Translations under genes and position numbers: made by a program
From: a candidate division KSB1 bacterium
GTDB lineage: Bacteria; Electryoneota; RPQS01
Length of the DNA: 64,000 bases
NCBI GenBank assembly: GCA_016214895.1
Contig: JACRMR010000017.1
Coordinates: 124,001-188,000, forward strand
Direction: 5' to 3'
The notes under the pieces: generated by a model
Told to the model about the DNA's origin: nothing
Databases searched by the model: none
Seen by the model: the letters and a program-made list of their open reading frames with translations, nothing else
Part shown: piece by piece, positions 18,760-27,743 of the stretch
Position numbering within the stretch: position 1 is the first letter of the stretch
How the letters are laid out: every line of letters begins with the position of its first letter

Positions 18760-19137
18760 GTGGCCTACAATGTGCTCATCGTTGACGATTCCGCCGTTAC
18801 CCGCGAAATTATGGCCCGCAGCTGCAAACTCAGCGGCGTCGAACTCGGCGAAATCTACAAAGCCGCCAACGGACAAGACGCGCTCGAGCTGCTGAAGACT
18901 CATTGGACCGACATTATCTTCGCCGATATCAACATGCCCGTCATGGACGGCGTGCAACTCGTCGAAAACCTCAAACAAAGCGATGAATTCGGCCAAATCC
19001 CCGTCGTCATCGTCTCCACCGAAGGCAGTTGCACCCGCCTCGACGAATTGTACAAACTGGGCGTTTGCGGATACATCCGGAAACCCTTCACGCCCGAACA
19101 GGTGGCCGAACTGCTGCGCAAAGTCCTCGGAGAATAA
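18760..19137 (+). CDS. cheY: Second CheY-type response regulator
   Basis: This protein has 125 residues. The GTG at 18760 is preceded by GAGGAGG, which decides the start against the longer frame at 18733. Receiver residues are complete: D9/D10 (LIVDDS), D56 in DIIFADINMP, T87 in VIVSTEGS and K108 in GYIRKPF. It has one base of spacing from the HDOD gene and one from the following CheX-like gene, so production is coupled to both. It is probably phosphorylated by the same CheA, possibly as a phosphate sink or a second output. Confidence 0.92.
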   Translation: MAYNVLIVDDSAVTREIMARSCKLSGVELGEIYKAANGQDALELLKTHWTDIIFADINMPVMDGVQLVENLKQSDEFGQIPVVIVSTEGSCTRLDELYKLGVCGYIRKPFTPEQVAELLRKVLGE

Positions 19138-19138
19138 C

Positions 19139-20625
<1,487 letters not shown>

Positions 20626-20675
20626 GGCCCGCCGAGCCGTCCGGCCCCGGGCGGCCGGAATCTGATGAACGTAGA

Positions 20676-20701
20676 ACGGACCTCCATTGCCGGAGGTCCG
20701 T
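20676..20701. terminator. Bidirectional terminator between cheB and the ECF sigma pair
   Basis: ACGGACCTCC / GGAGGTCCGT forms a 10-bp stem around a 6-nt loop and is followed by TGCTGTTATT. It lies between converging genes. A CCGAGCCG..CGGCCGGAATC palindrome relic precedes it at 20630-20662. Confidence 0.7.
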
Positions 20702-20706
20702 TGCTG

Positions 20707-21060
20707 TTATTGCGGCTCGTCGCCCCTGTCCCCTGGTTTCGGTTCGCCACCGCCCCAGTGACAGTGCGAACGCCACTTCGCTTTCCACTGTTCGCGTTCC
20801 TCGTCCGTCATCCGGTTCCACTTATAGCGCAGGAAGGGCGGACCGTCCCCGCTCGACGGACCGCAATGATGCTTCCGCCAGTGGGTCCCGCCGAACAGGA
20901 GTTTCGACAACACCAGCAGGCCCACCGCCTGCCAGAAGCTGAGCTGGCCGACCCCCACCAGCGGCGGCAAAATCGCGTTCCACAACAGCATGACCGCCCC
21001 GCCGAACACCAGCAGCGCCGCGATCACGATGAGCGGGATGAAGAAAAATGGTTTACACAT
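20707..21060 (-). CDS. Small two-helix membrane protein partnered with ECF sigma factor
   Basis: This protein has 117 residues. The ATG at 21060 is preferred over an in-frame TTG at 21075 because GGAAGGG precedes the ATG. Helix 1 is FIPLIVIAALLVFGGAVMLLW and helix 2 lies around FWQAVGLLVLSKLLFG. The C-terminal half is cytoplasmic or periplasmic, rich in His, Trp, Arg and Glu (THWRKHHCG, DEEREQWKAKW). I recall similar 'MLLWN..LP' proteins next to ECF sigma genes in Bacteroidota-type genomes, but no function is established to my knowledge. It starts 40 bp after the sigma gene, so the two are probably cotranscribed. It may act as an anti-sigma-like membrane partner (inference). Confidence 0.75.
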   Translation of the reverse strand: MCKPFFFIPLIVIAALLVFGGAVMLLWNAILPPLVGVGQLSFWQAVGLLVLSKLLFGGTHWRKHHCGPSSGDGPPFLRYKWNRMTDEEREQWKAKWRSHCHWGGGEPKPGDRGDEPQ

Positions 21061-21099
21061 GATCGACCCTTCCAACCGTTGTAGGTTCCGCCGCGTCGC

Positions 21100-21669
21100 T
21101 CAGCGCGACAACAGCTCTCCGCGAAACTGTTCCAGCCGTCCGCGCAGCTTGCGCACCGCATAGCGCTTGCGCGAAATCACCGTCTTGAGATTCTCGCCCG
21201 TGCGGTCGGCAATCGCCTGCAGCGTCTCGCCGTCGAGTTCGTTCCACACAAACACCGCGCGCTGCTCCTCCGGCAAGCCGTCCAAGCCCTTCAGCAGTTC
21301 TGCCCAGAACAGCTCGCGCACGAACTCCGTTTCCGGGGTGCGGCTGTCCACGAACAGAAATTCCATCAGCGGATCGTCGTCGTCGCCGTTACTCAGATCA
21401 CTCGCGGCCAGCGGCTTCTTCTTGCGGCGATTGTCGATAATCTTGTTCCGCGCCACGCGGTAGAGCCACTGTCCGACCTGTTCGATCTGCGTCAGGTCGG
21501 CCACGCGGCTGAGCTGATACCAGACCTCCTGAACGATATCCTCGGCGTCTTCGTCCGTGCGCACACGCTGCCGCACGAACCCAAACAGCTTGCGGCCATA
21601 GGCTTGGACCGTGCGCATCACGCGTTGTTCACGAACCGCGGGCATCGTTAGTGCGAGTGACTCCTCCAT
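21100..21669 (-). CDS. ECF-type RNA polymerase sigma factor
   Basis: This protein has 189 residues. Region 2 is visible as DAEDIVQEVWYQLSRV and GQWLYRVARNKIIDNRRKKK. Region 4 is GLPEEQRAVFVWNELDGETL followed by the helix-turn-helix IADRTGENLKTVISRKRYAVRKLR. A long acidic linker (DLSNGDDDDPLMEF) separates them. There is no C-terminal extension. It would redirect RNA polymerase to a stress or envelope regulon; the only linked candidate target or regulator is the small membrane protein downstream. The start at 21669 is the first ATG; a second at 21645 is possible. Confidence 0.9.
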   Translation of the reverse strand: MEESLALTMPAVREQRVMRTVQAYGRKLFGFVRQRVRTDEDAEDIVQEVWYQLSRVADLTQIEQVGQWLYRVARNKIIDNRRKKKPLAASDLSNGDDDDPLMEFLFVDSRTPETEFVRELFWAELLKGLDGLPEEQRAVFVWNELDGETLQAIADRTGENLKTVISRKRYAVRKLRGRLEQFRGELLSR

Positions 21670-21754
21670 GTACCCGCAGACGAGCGGGGGCGGGAATTAC
21701 TTCAGAAAACTTGAAACTTCAAACTTGAAACTTGATCGGACTCCCCTCCGCTCT

Positions 21755-22000
21755 GCCCTTGGCGGCACTTGTCTGCAAGTGCCCCTTCGGGAGAGTCCCG
21801 GCTTGATCGTAACTTGAGCAAGGCGTGGAGGTTTCTCCGATGAGGCACATGGAGACATGCGCCGCCAAACGCGAACACGAACATGGCCCTTGGCGGCACT
21901 TGTCTGCAAGTGCCCCTTCGGGAGAAATCTGGGCTTGGTCTGCGCTGTTTGGCGACAGTCTACAGTCCTTCCGATGGGGCACTTGCAGACAAGTGCCGCC
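21755..22000. repeat. Cluster of four GGCACTTG / GGCACATG hairpins
   Basis: Perfect 8-bp stems with 4-nt loops lie at 21764-21783 and 21895-21914 (GGCACTTG-TCTG-CAAGTGCC) and 21978-21997 (inverse orientation, loop CAGA). A CATG-type relative lies at 21844-21863. Forward copies are flanked by CTTGGC and CCTTCGGGAGA; inverse copies carry the complement. The same element dominates 43171-44042. No gene is credible here. Confidence 0.9.
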
Positions 22001-22162
22001 AAGCCGGAAAGAAGAAATTCGGCTATGCCCTAATGTACAAAATATGTTGACAAAAAGCAAGTGTTAATTTGATCATGCCAAACAATTGAAGTGCAAAGCT
22101 GGCAGGAACTTATGATATTGACGGGTTCGGATGGGGAGGCGGGCAAAGCTCCGCCCCTTGGT

Positions 22163-22299
22163 CCCCCCACAGGATGTGGGGGGAGAGCCGAACCGAGAAC
22201 ACGCCGTGAGGCGCAACGAGAGTTGCCGAGCGGGGCGGCTGCAGACAGCCACCGCCGCGAAGACGCTCTCTCTTTGATCCCCCCACAGGATGTGGGGGG
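22163..22299. repeat. Two copies of a perfect CCCCCCACA/TGTGGGGGG hairpin
   Basis: Identical 21-base hairpins at 22163-22183 and 22279-22299 (9-bp stem, loop GGA) are each followed by AGAGCCGA. The remaining part of the 21670-22359 gap shows a weak AAGGCG..CGCCCTTTTT stem at about 22314-22338 that may end the minus-strand hydrolase transcript. Confidence 0.8.
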
Positions 22300-22359
22300 A
22301 GAGCCGAGCAGAAAAGGCGACCATGATGGCCGCCCTTTTTGATGCTCGTGAATGCGACG

Positions 22360-24507
22360 CTATGGATTCAGCGATGCCACCACCCGATAAAACTTCCTGC
22401 CGTCCACCGGCAGCGGTTCGCTCCAGAGCGTGTCGGCTACCGTCACCGGAGCATTCGGCCAGACTTCCGGATCGAGGGTCGTGAACACCTGATAGCTGCG
22501 CGCGGCGGGAACCTTGGACCAATGCAGATCGAGCGTCGCGCCCGCCGAAAAGGCGGTCACCGCCGGCGGCGGCAGCGAATCCACTAACTCGTTGATGATC
22601 CAATAGAGATTGTTCGCGTTCACCTCGACGTGATCTTCGTTCACCGCCGGGAAATAGAGCGAATCAAACGGCGTCAGCGCATACAGATTCCCCGCGCCGG
22701 CGATATCGAAAAACGGATCGGTCGTATTGAGCGCCAGCGCGCTGATCGTGGGAATGAAACAGTGATGCGGATAGAGCGCGATCAAATCGCCGTACGGCAC
22801 GACGACAGAATCCATGTCGGCCATCGTATTGCGCCAGCCGCCGGGCGCATTGTCCCACGGCAACGTCGCGGCAATATTGACATCCTGCGACGGAACCACC
22901 GGCACGAAGAAGAACGTCATCACGCCCTGAAAGACGCGCTGCGTCGCGGCATTATTCAGCGCCCAGACATTGCCGCGAATATTCCAGGGGAAGGTGGAAA
23001 ACTCGTATCGGACAATTTGCGCGCCGGGATTGAACCCCTGACTGATCATCGAGCCGCTGCCGTTGGCCAACGCCACGATGCGCGGCTGCGTCGGAAAGTT
23101 CCCGAGGGCCGCGATGTCCGACAAAAACGCGGCGTGCAACGGGTTGGCGCCCGGGGTTGTCCCCGACGTGGCCGCGTGATGAAAGACCAGCATCTGCTCG
23201 GCCGAAGGCGAATTGAGCGCGTCCAGCAGGGCCTGTGCTTCCGCGGACTGACCCGCAAAGAAGTTCACCCAGTGCTGCAACCCGAGCGGTATGTTCGCGC
23301 CGGTGTGCGGCGAATCAAAACTGAACCAGGTCCGCACATGAAACGGATCACCGAGAAACTCGCGGTGCACCAGCGCGTAGCGCGTGGTCAAGCCGCCCAT
23401 GCTCGGACCGACGATGCAATATTGCTGCGTCGGAGCGATGATCTGCTCCAGCGTGTCGAGCAGCGTTTCGGTCACGTAGGCGTTGGCCTGCAAATAGGTC
23501 TGCGCGTTGGTATAGTTCAACACGATCAGATCGTAGCCCAGCGCGTGAATCGTCTCCGCGAGTTGCTGCTGATTCAGCAAATCGTAGATTTCATTCCAGA
23601 ACATCGTATTGTCGATGTCGAAACCGTCCGTGACGATCGCCGGACGCGTGACGTCGGTATGACCGTCCGCCAGATAGACATACGCGTCGCCGGTCGCGAA
23701 TTCGCCGTTAAACGCCTCGTGCGCGGTCAGCGACCAGGTCGCGGTCGGCGGCGGAGCGTCGAGCGTGCGCACGTCAAACCGCGACCGCGAGATGCGCGGG
23801 GAGCCATCTTCACCGATCACCCGCACGCGAAGCGTTTTCGGTCCGGTTGAGCGGTAATTTGCCACCAGCTCACGCGCTCCGTTCACGCGTTGCCAGCCCG
23901 CGCCGTCACCGAGATCGACATCGGCGAAATCCGGCCGCGGCGCGCGATTGCTGAAGTAAAGCGCACGCAGATCGACTTGAAATCGAACGCTCGAACCGCG
24001 AAAGGTCCGGTCGTACAGCGGGGCGGCAACAAATACCGCGGCCTCGATTACCGCGGCCGGATCGACCGACGGGACGCCCGCCGGATCCAACGTCAGCGCG
24101 CGCGCTTTGTCGAGGCCCGCGCGAATTCGATTCACGCGGTAATCGATGATCGCCAGCGGATAGACCTCATCGCGCGCGGCCAGGCGGCCGAGTTCGCGCA
24201 GTTCCGCCTGACCGGGATGCGGCCAGGCGACCAGTGCCGCGCGCTCGAGTTCAAACGCGACCTGCCGGAAGCGCGGCAAATCCACTTCATCAGCGGTCGC
24301 CGCGCCATGCAAGCGCTCGATCCCGGAGAGCGGCAGCACCAGATCGTAAAACACTCCCGTCGAAAGCGGACTGGCCGCCAGCGAGCCATAACGCGCCGTC
24401 AGCGCGTCACGCCAGGCGGCCGGGAGGTCGGCGCGCGTGTCGAGCGCGGCGAAGCCCGCGCCCGCGAGTCCGATCCCTAAGAGAACAAATACCAGCACTC
24501 TATTCAT
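22360..24507 (-). CDS. Secreted alpha/beta-hydrolase-like protein with C-terminal FnIII-like domain
   Basis: This protein has 715 residues. The ATG at 24507 follows GGGAGA and begins a signal peptide (MNRVLVFVLLGIGLAGAGFA), so the longer frame is rejected. The middle reads like a PGAP1/lipase-type hydrolase: IVTDGFDIDNTMFWNEIYDL, LIVLNYTNAQTY, and the nucleophile elbow YCIVGPSMGGLTTRYAL with Ser369. FSFDSPHTGANIPLGLQ follows, a pattern common after such elbows. A His in the region SVVVPYGDLIALYPHHCF or EDHVEVN could complete the triad. The last 85 residues resemble FnIII (LDLHWSKVPAARSYQVF... FYRVVASLNP). It is likely an exported esterase or lipase; the substrate is unknown. Confidence 0.78.
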   Translation of the reverse strand: MNRVLVFVLLGIGLAGAGFAALDTRADLPAAWRDALTARYGSLAASPLSTGVFYDLVLPLSGIERLHGAATADEVDLPRFRQVAFELERAALVAWPHPGQAELRELGRLAARDEVYPLAIIDYRVNRIRAGLDKARALTLDPAGVPSVDPAAVIEAAVFVAAPLYDRTFRGSSVRFQVDLRALYFSNRAPRPDFADVDLGDGAGWQRVNGARELVANYRSTGPKTLRVRVIGEDGSPRISRSRFDVRTLDAPPPTATWSLTAHEAFNGEFATGDAYVYLADGHTDVTRPAIVTDGFDIDNTMFWNEIYDLLNQQQLAETIHALGYDLIVLNYTNAQTYLQANAYVTETLLDTLEQIIAPTQQYCIVGPSMGGLTTRYALVHREFLGDPFHVRTWFSFDSPHTGANIPLGLQHWVNFFAGQSAEAQALLDALNSPSAEQMLVFHHAATSGTTPGANPLHAAFLSDIAALGNFPTQPRIVALANGSGSMISQGFNPGAQIVRYEFSTFPWNIRGNVWALNNAATQRVFQGVMTFFFVPVVPSQDVNIAATLPWDNAPGGWRNTMADMDSVVVPYGDLIALYPHHCFIPTISALALNTTDPFFDIAGAGNLYALTPFDSLYFPAVNEDHVEVNANNLYWIINELVDSLPPPAVTAFSAGATLDLHWSKVPAARSYQVFTTLDPEVWPNAPVTVADTLWSEPLPVDGRKFYRVVASLNP

Positions 24508-24640
24508 CTGTGAGTCTCCCCGGCGCGTTTCAACATCGTTTCGATTCTGACCCTCCACTCATCCCAATTTGCTACACGGGACAAGATAACGGCCGAAACC
24601 GTTGTGCGCAAGCGCTGCCAATGCGTGAAATGGCAATCCG

Positions 24641-25162
24641 CTACTTTTTTCGCCAGGTGCCACCGACGATGTAGGGTTGCAACTGCTCAACCAGAAAATG
24701 ATGCCAGACCTGCGCGATGATCTGCTCGAAGTTCTCTTCAATCTGGCCCGTGAGGTTGCCCGTGAATTTCAGTTTCGTTCCCTGGGGAGTCGGTTCGTAC
24801 TCCCAAGTCCAGACACAGACCACCGCCTTGCCCGATAGTCCAAGCGGCCCCTCCATGCGCAGCAGTTTGCCCCGCTCGGCAGAGATGACCGTCGCATGCT
24901 TGACACCGTTTCCACTGTCGTCAAAGTCCTCATAGAACCCACCGCCCGGCCTGGGTTCGATGAAGAACCGGACCGGCCGGTCGGAGAAATGGTGATCCCA
25001 CCACGGGCTGATCTCCCCGGTCATCAGGTCGAACAGCGTGTCCGGAGTGGTGGAATATTCGACCTCCTGTGTGATTGTAAAGCCTTTGCAGACAAAGGGA
25101 TTCACCTCGGCAAGGGCGAATCCGGCTGCCCACAGCATTCCCAGCAGCGCCCGGCAGAACAT
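24641..25162 (-). CDS. Exported SRPBCC (START/AHSA1-like) domain protein
   Basis: This protein has 173 residues with a short signal peptide (MFCRALLGMLWAAGFALA). The rest fits the helix-grip fold: ITQEVEYSTTPDTLFDLMTG, an aromatic-rich loop WWDHHFSDRPVRF, FIEPRPGGGFYEDF, then VCVWTWEYEPTPQGTKLKFT and a C-terminal helix IEENFEQIIAQVWHHF. AHSA1-like domains are usually cytosolic and bind small hydrophobic ligands, so a periplasmic version is unusual. There is no functional partner beside it, 133 bp from the hydrolase gene on the same strand. Confidence 0.75.
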   Translation of the reverse strand: MFCRALLGMLWAAGFALAEVNPFVCKGFTITQEVEYSTTPDTLFDLMTGEISPWWDHHFSDRPVRFFIEPRPGGGFYEDFDDSGNGVKHATVISAERGKLLRMEGPLGLSGKAVVCVWTWEYEPTPQGTKLKFTGNLTGQIEENFEQIIAQVWHHFLVEQLQPYIVGGTWRKK

Positions 25163-25702
25163 AATTGGGGGACCTCATGGTATGAATGATCGCATGTTTT
25201 CATGCTAATCGATGACGAATGAGATGCAATCGCGAGGAAGGCCATCGAGCCAGCCGCGAGAGACAATTTCTACGACTGCTGCAACAAAACCGAAATGCCT
25301 GCGTCAAGGTCGGGCCAAAACGGAGGCATGCCTCCGGCCATTCTGGTGGTGACCCTCCTGCAAACGGCGAGTCATAATAAGCTCAAAACCAAGAGCGCAA
25401 CTAAAATCATGTTTATATTTGAATAAGGGTCATGGAAATGAGTGCTGACCTGCATGCTGTGCGTGCACGAAAAGTTGCGTGCATGCATAGCGAGCTATTG
25501 CCTTTTCGATATTCCTAATATACTTTTCATAGCAACCATATTGAAGGGGAACAGACCCATTTCCCCGACCGTGTTTCGTGCGCCCGTTGGTGCCCGACGA
25601 CCCCGGAAAGGGGAGGACAACGGACCCGATTGTTGAAGTTCAAACGATTTTTGAATAGCTTGCGCAACTGGATTCCTAACCAATTCAGCGGAGGTAGATG
25701 AG
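25163..25702. other. 540-bp intergenic region with palindrome and promoter-like site
   Basis: It contains a perfect 16-bp palindrome CGGAGGCATGCCTCCG at 25321-25336. A possible promoter for the next gene lies at 25633-25661 (TTGAAG, 17 bp, TAGCTT). AT content rises from about 25370 to 25530. The short frame 25442-25636 has no Shine-Dalgarno sequence or recognisable content and is not called. Confidence 0.5.
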
Positions 25703-27532
25703 ATGAAGAAAGCGATTAGTTTGTTTGCGGTGCTGGCCCTGATGTGTGCGTCCTGGGCTCTGGCAGATGAAGTGGCGGTCCGTGTGCCGCTCGGAACGGT
25801 CAGCCATGCCGGCCTGTCGAACCCGACCAGCCGCGCCGGTTCCTGTACGGTGGGCTTGCTGGACCTGAACAATCCGGACCCCACGTTTGAGATCAACCGC
25901 TTTGGCGCCGACATCGGCGAAGTGTACAAGATCTATCTGGATCCCGCCACGGATCAGCTCGGCACCAACGTCTGTACGCCGCCGTACTATCCGTATCACA
26001 TCTCTTCCGTAGATGTGTTCTTCGTGATCAACGGCGTGGATTCGACCCAGAATATCGGCCGGACGTTTACGTTCACGGTCGATGTCGAGTGCCCGGCTGA
26101 TGGCCCGAGCCCGAACGTCACCCGCTCCTGCAAGGGACCCGGCGCGGCCGTGGCCAGTGCCGTCGGTTCGTACACGATTACGTCCGCCGATTGGAACGGC
26201 AGCCAGATTATTGCCGTCAATGTGCCGATCGACGCGTGCGTGAGCGATGCCTTCTTTGTGGGCGTGACGCTCGACTCGTGGGACGGCGAAGCCCTGAGCT
26301 ATCCGGGCGTCCTGTTCCAGGTTAACCCGCTGTTCCCGAACCAGTATTGCCGTGTGTGGGCCAAGTGGGACCTCGGTCGCGGCCCGTGTTTCTTTGTCGG
26401 CAATGTTGACGTCGGTTGCGGCGCCGGTTGCAACATCGGACCGTGGGGCATCTATGCCAACGGCGAGTCCGAAGCGGCTTGCACCCCGGCTGTCTGCATC
26501 CCCTGCCCGAACAACCTCGTCGGCGAAGCCGCGGATGACCCGATCCATGTGAACGGCACGCCGTGGACGGCTGACATCAATCTCTGCAACTACTGCAGCG
26601 ATTATGACTTCTCGCTCGACAACGAACTGTTCGGCGTCTGGGCCGCTTCGTTCACTGGCCCCGGCGGCGACGTTGTCCTCCAGATCGACCCGATTCCGGG
26701 GATCCCGGCTAACCTGACGATTACGATCGTCCCGATGTGCTCGCCGACCATGACGCAGTTCCGTCTCCGGTGGTGGTTGAAGGATGTCTATGGCACGTAC
26801 GCCAGTGCGGGTATCGCTCCGTTTGGGTTCCCCGGCTATGGCGCGTCGGTTACGATCTCGTCGGCGCAGGTTGGCCTGTTTGATGCCGCCAACGGCCCGA
26901 TCCAGCTCTTCATCGACACCCGTAACTGCTGCTGCCCGATTCGCGTGACCGTCACGGGCGATCAGATCCTCCCGGTCGAGATCACCTCCTTTAACGCCAC
27001 CGCCGGCAACGGCGAAGTGACGCTCAACTGGAGCACCGCTTCCGAGACCCACATTGATCGCTATGATGTCGTGCGCAATGACGGCGAAGTCGTCGGCTCC
27101 GTCGAGAGCCTCGGCGACAATGCCGCCGGCCACACCTACTCGTTCGTGGATCGCGGCCTTGAGAATGGTCGGACCTACAACTACCAGCTCCAGGCTTACA
27201 ACCTCGACGGCGCCGTTGTGACGCAGACCGAAGTCGTGAATGCCACCCCGCATTCCGGCCTGGTCGCCAACGAGTATGCGCTGGCGCAGAACTTCCCGAA
27301 CCCCTTCAACCCGTCCACCCAGATCAGCTACTCCTTGAAGGAGACCGGTCTCGTGACGCTGAAGGTCTTCGCCATCGACGGTCGTGAAGTGGCGACCCTC
27401 GTGAACCGCTCGCAGGAGAGCGGCGTCTATACCGTGGACTTCGACGGCAACAGCCTGGCCAGCGGCGTCTATATGTACACGCTGGATGTCAACGGCTTCA
27501 GCGCCAGCCACAAAATGGTGCTGATGAAGTAA
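25703..27532 (+). CDS. Cys-rich secreted protein with FnIII-like and PNPFNP sorting domains
   Basis: This protein has 609 residues. AGCGGAGG precedes the ATG by 8 bases. The signal peptide is MKKAISLFAVLALMCASWALA. The N-terminal 400 residues contain about 20 cysteines in short clusters (CNIGPWG, CTPAVCIPCPNN, CNYCSDYDF, CCCPIRV), pointing to disulphide-rich exported domains of unknown role. Residues from about 425 form the LPVEITSFNATAGNGEVTLN FnIII-like domain common in this group. The last 85 are a sorting domain (NFPNPFNPSTQISYSLKETG ... GVYMYTLDVNGFSASHKMVL). The protein should be exported through a type IX-like route. A hairpin at 27661 ends the transcript. Confidence 0.87.
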   Translation: MKKAISLFAVLALMCASWALADEVAVRVPLGTVSHAGLSNPTSRAGSCTVGLLDLNNPDPTFEINRFGADIGEVYKIYLDPATDQLGTNVCTPPYYPYHISSVDVFFVINGVDSTQNIGRTFTFTVDVECPADGPSPNVTRSCKGPGAAVASAVGSYTITSADWNGSQIIAVNVPIDACVSDAFFVGVTLDSWDGEALSYPGVLFQVNPLFPNQYCRVWAKWDLGRGPCFFVGNVDVGCGAGCNIGPWGIYANGESEAACTPAVCIPCPNNLVGEAADDPIHVNGTPWTADINLCNYCSDYDFSLDNELFGVWAASFTGPGGDVVLQIDPIPGIPANLTITIVPMCSPTMTQFRLRWWLKDVYGTYASAGIAPFGFPGYGASVTISSAQVGLFDAANGPIQLFIDTRNCCCPIRVTVTGDQILPVEITSFNATAGNGEVTLNWSTASETHIDRYDVVRNDGEVVGSVESLGDNAAGHTYSFVDRGLENGRTYNYQLQAYNLDGAVVTQTEVVNATPHSGLVANEYALAQNFPNPFNPSTQISYSLKETGLVTLKVFAIDGREVATLVNRSQESGVYTVDFDGNSLASGVYMYTLDVNGFSASHKMVLMK

Positions 27533-27660
27533 ATGAAGTGCCCCGCGCAGGAATTCGAGTCGAGAGTTTTTTGGATGAACGGCTGTTGTCAAAATAGCCC
27601 GCGAGTTCCGGCTCTGATACCGATGCTCTGACAAGGGGCAGGCAGATTCTTGGAATGATG

Positions 27661-27689
27661 GCGGGCACGAGTCAAACGCTCGTGCCCGC
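27661..27689 (+). terminator. Terminator after the Cys-rich sorting-domain protein
   Basis: GCGGGCACGAG / CTCGTGCCCGC is a perfect 11-bp stem with a 7-nt loop, followed by TCTCTTCCCCTCTCTTT on the plus strand. Confidence 0.65.
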
Positions 27690-27743
27690 TCTCTTCCCCT
27701 CTCTTTCACCACCGATTCTCTCTCAAGAATAGCGGAGATGCAA

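Noticed and set aside
25442-25636. Possible small gene ahead of the Cys-rich sorting-domain protein
   Set aside because: It has no ribosome site or conserved feature and overlaps the probable promoter.
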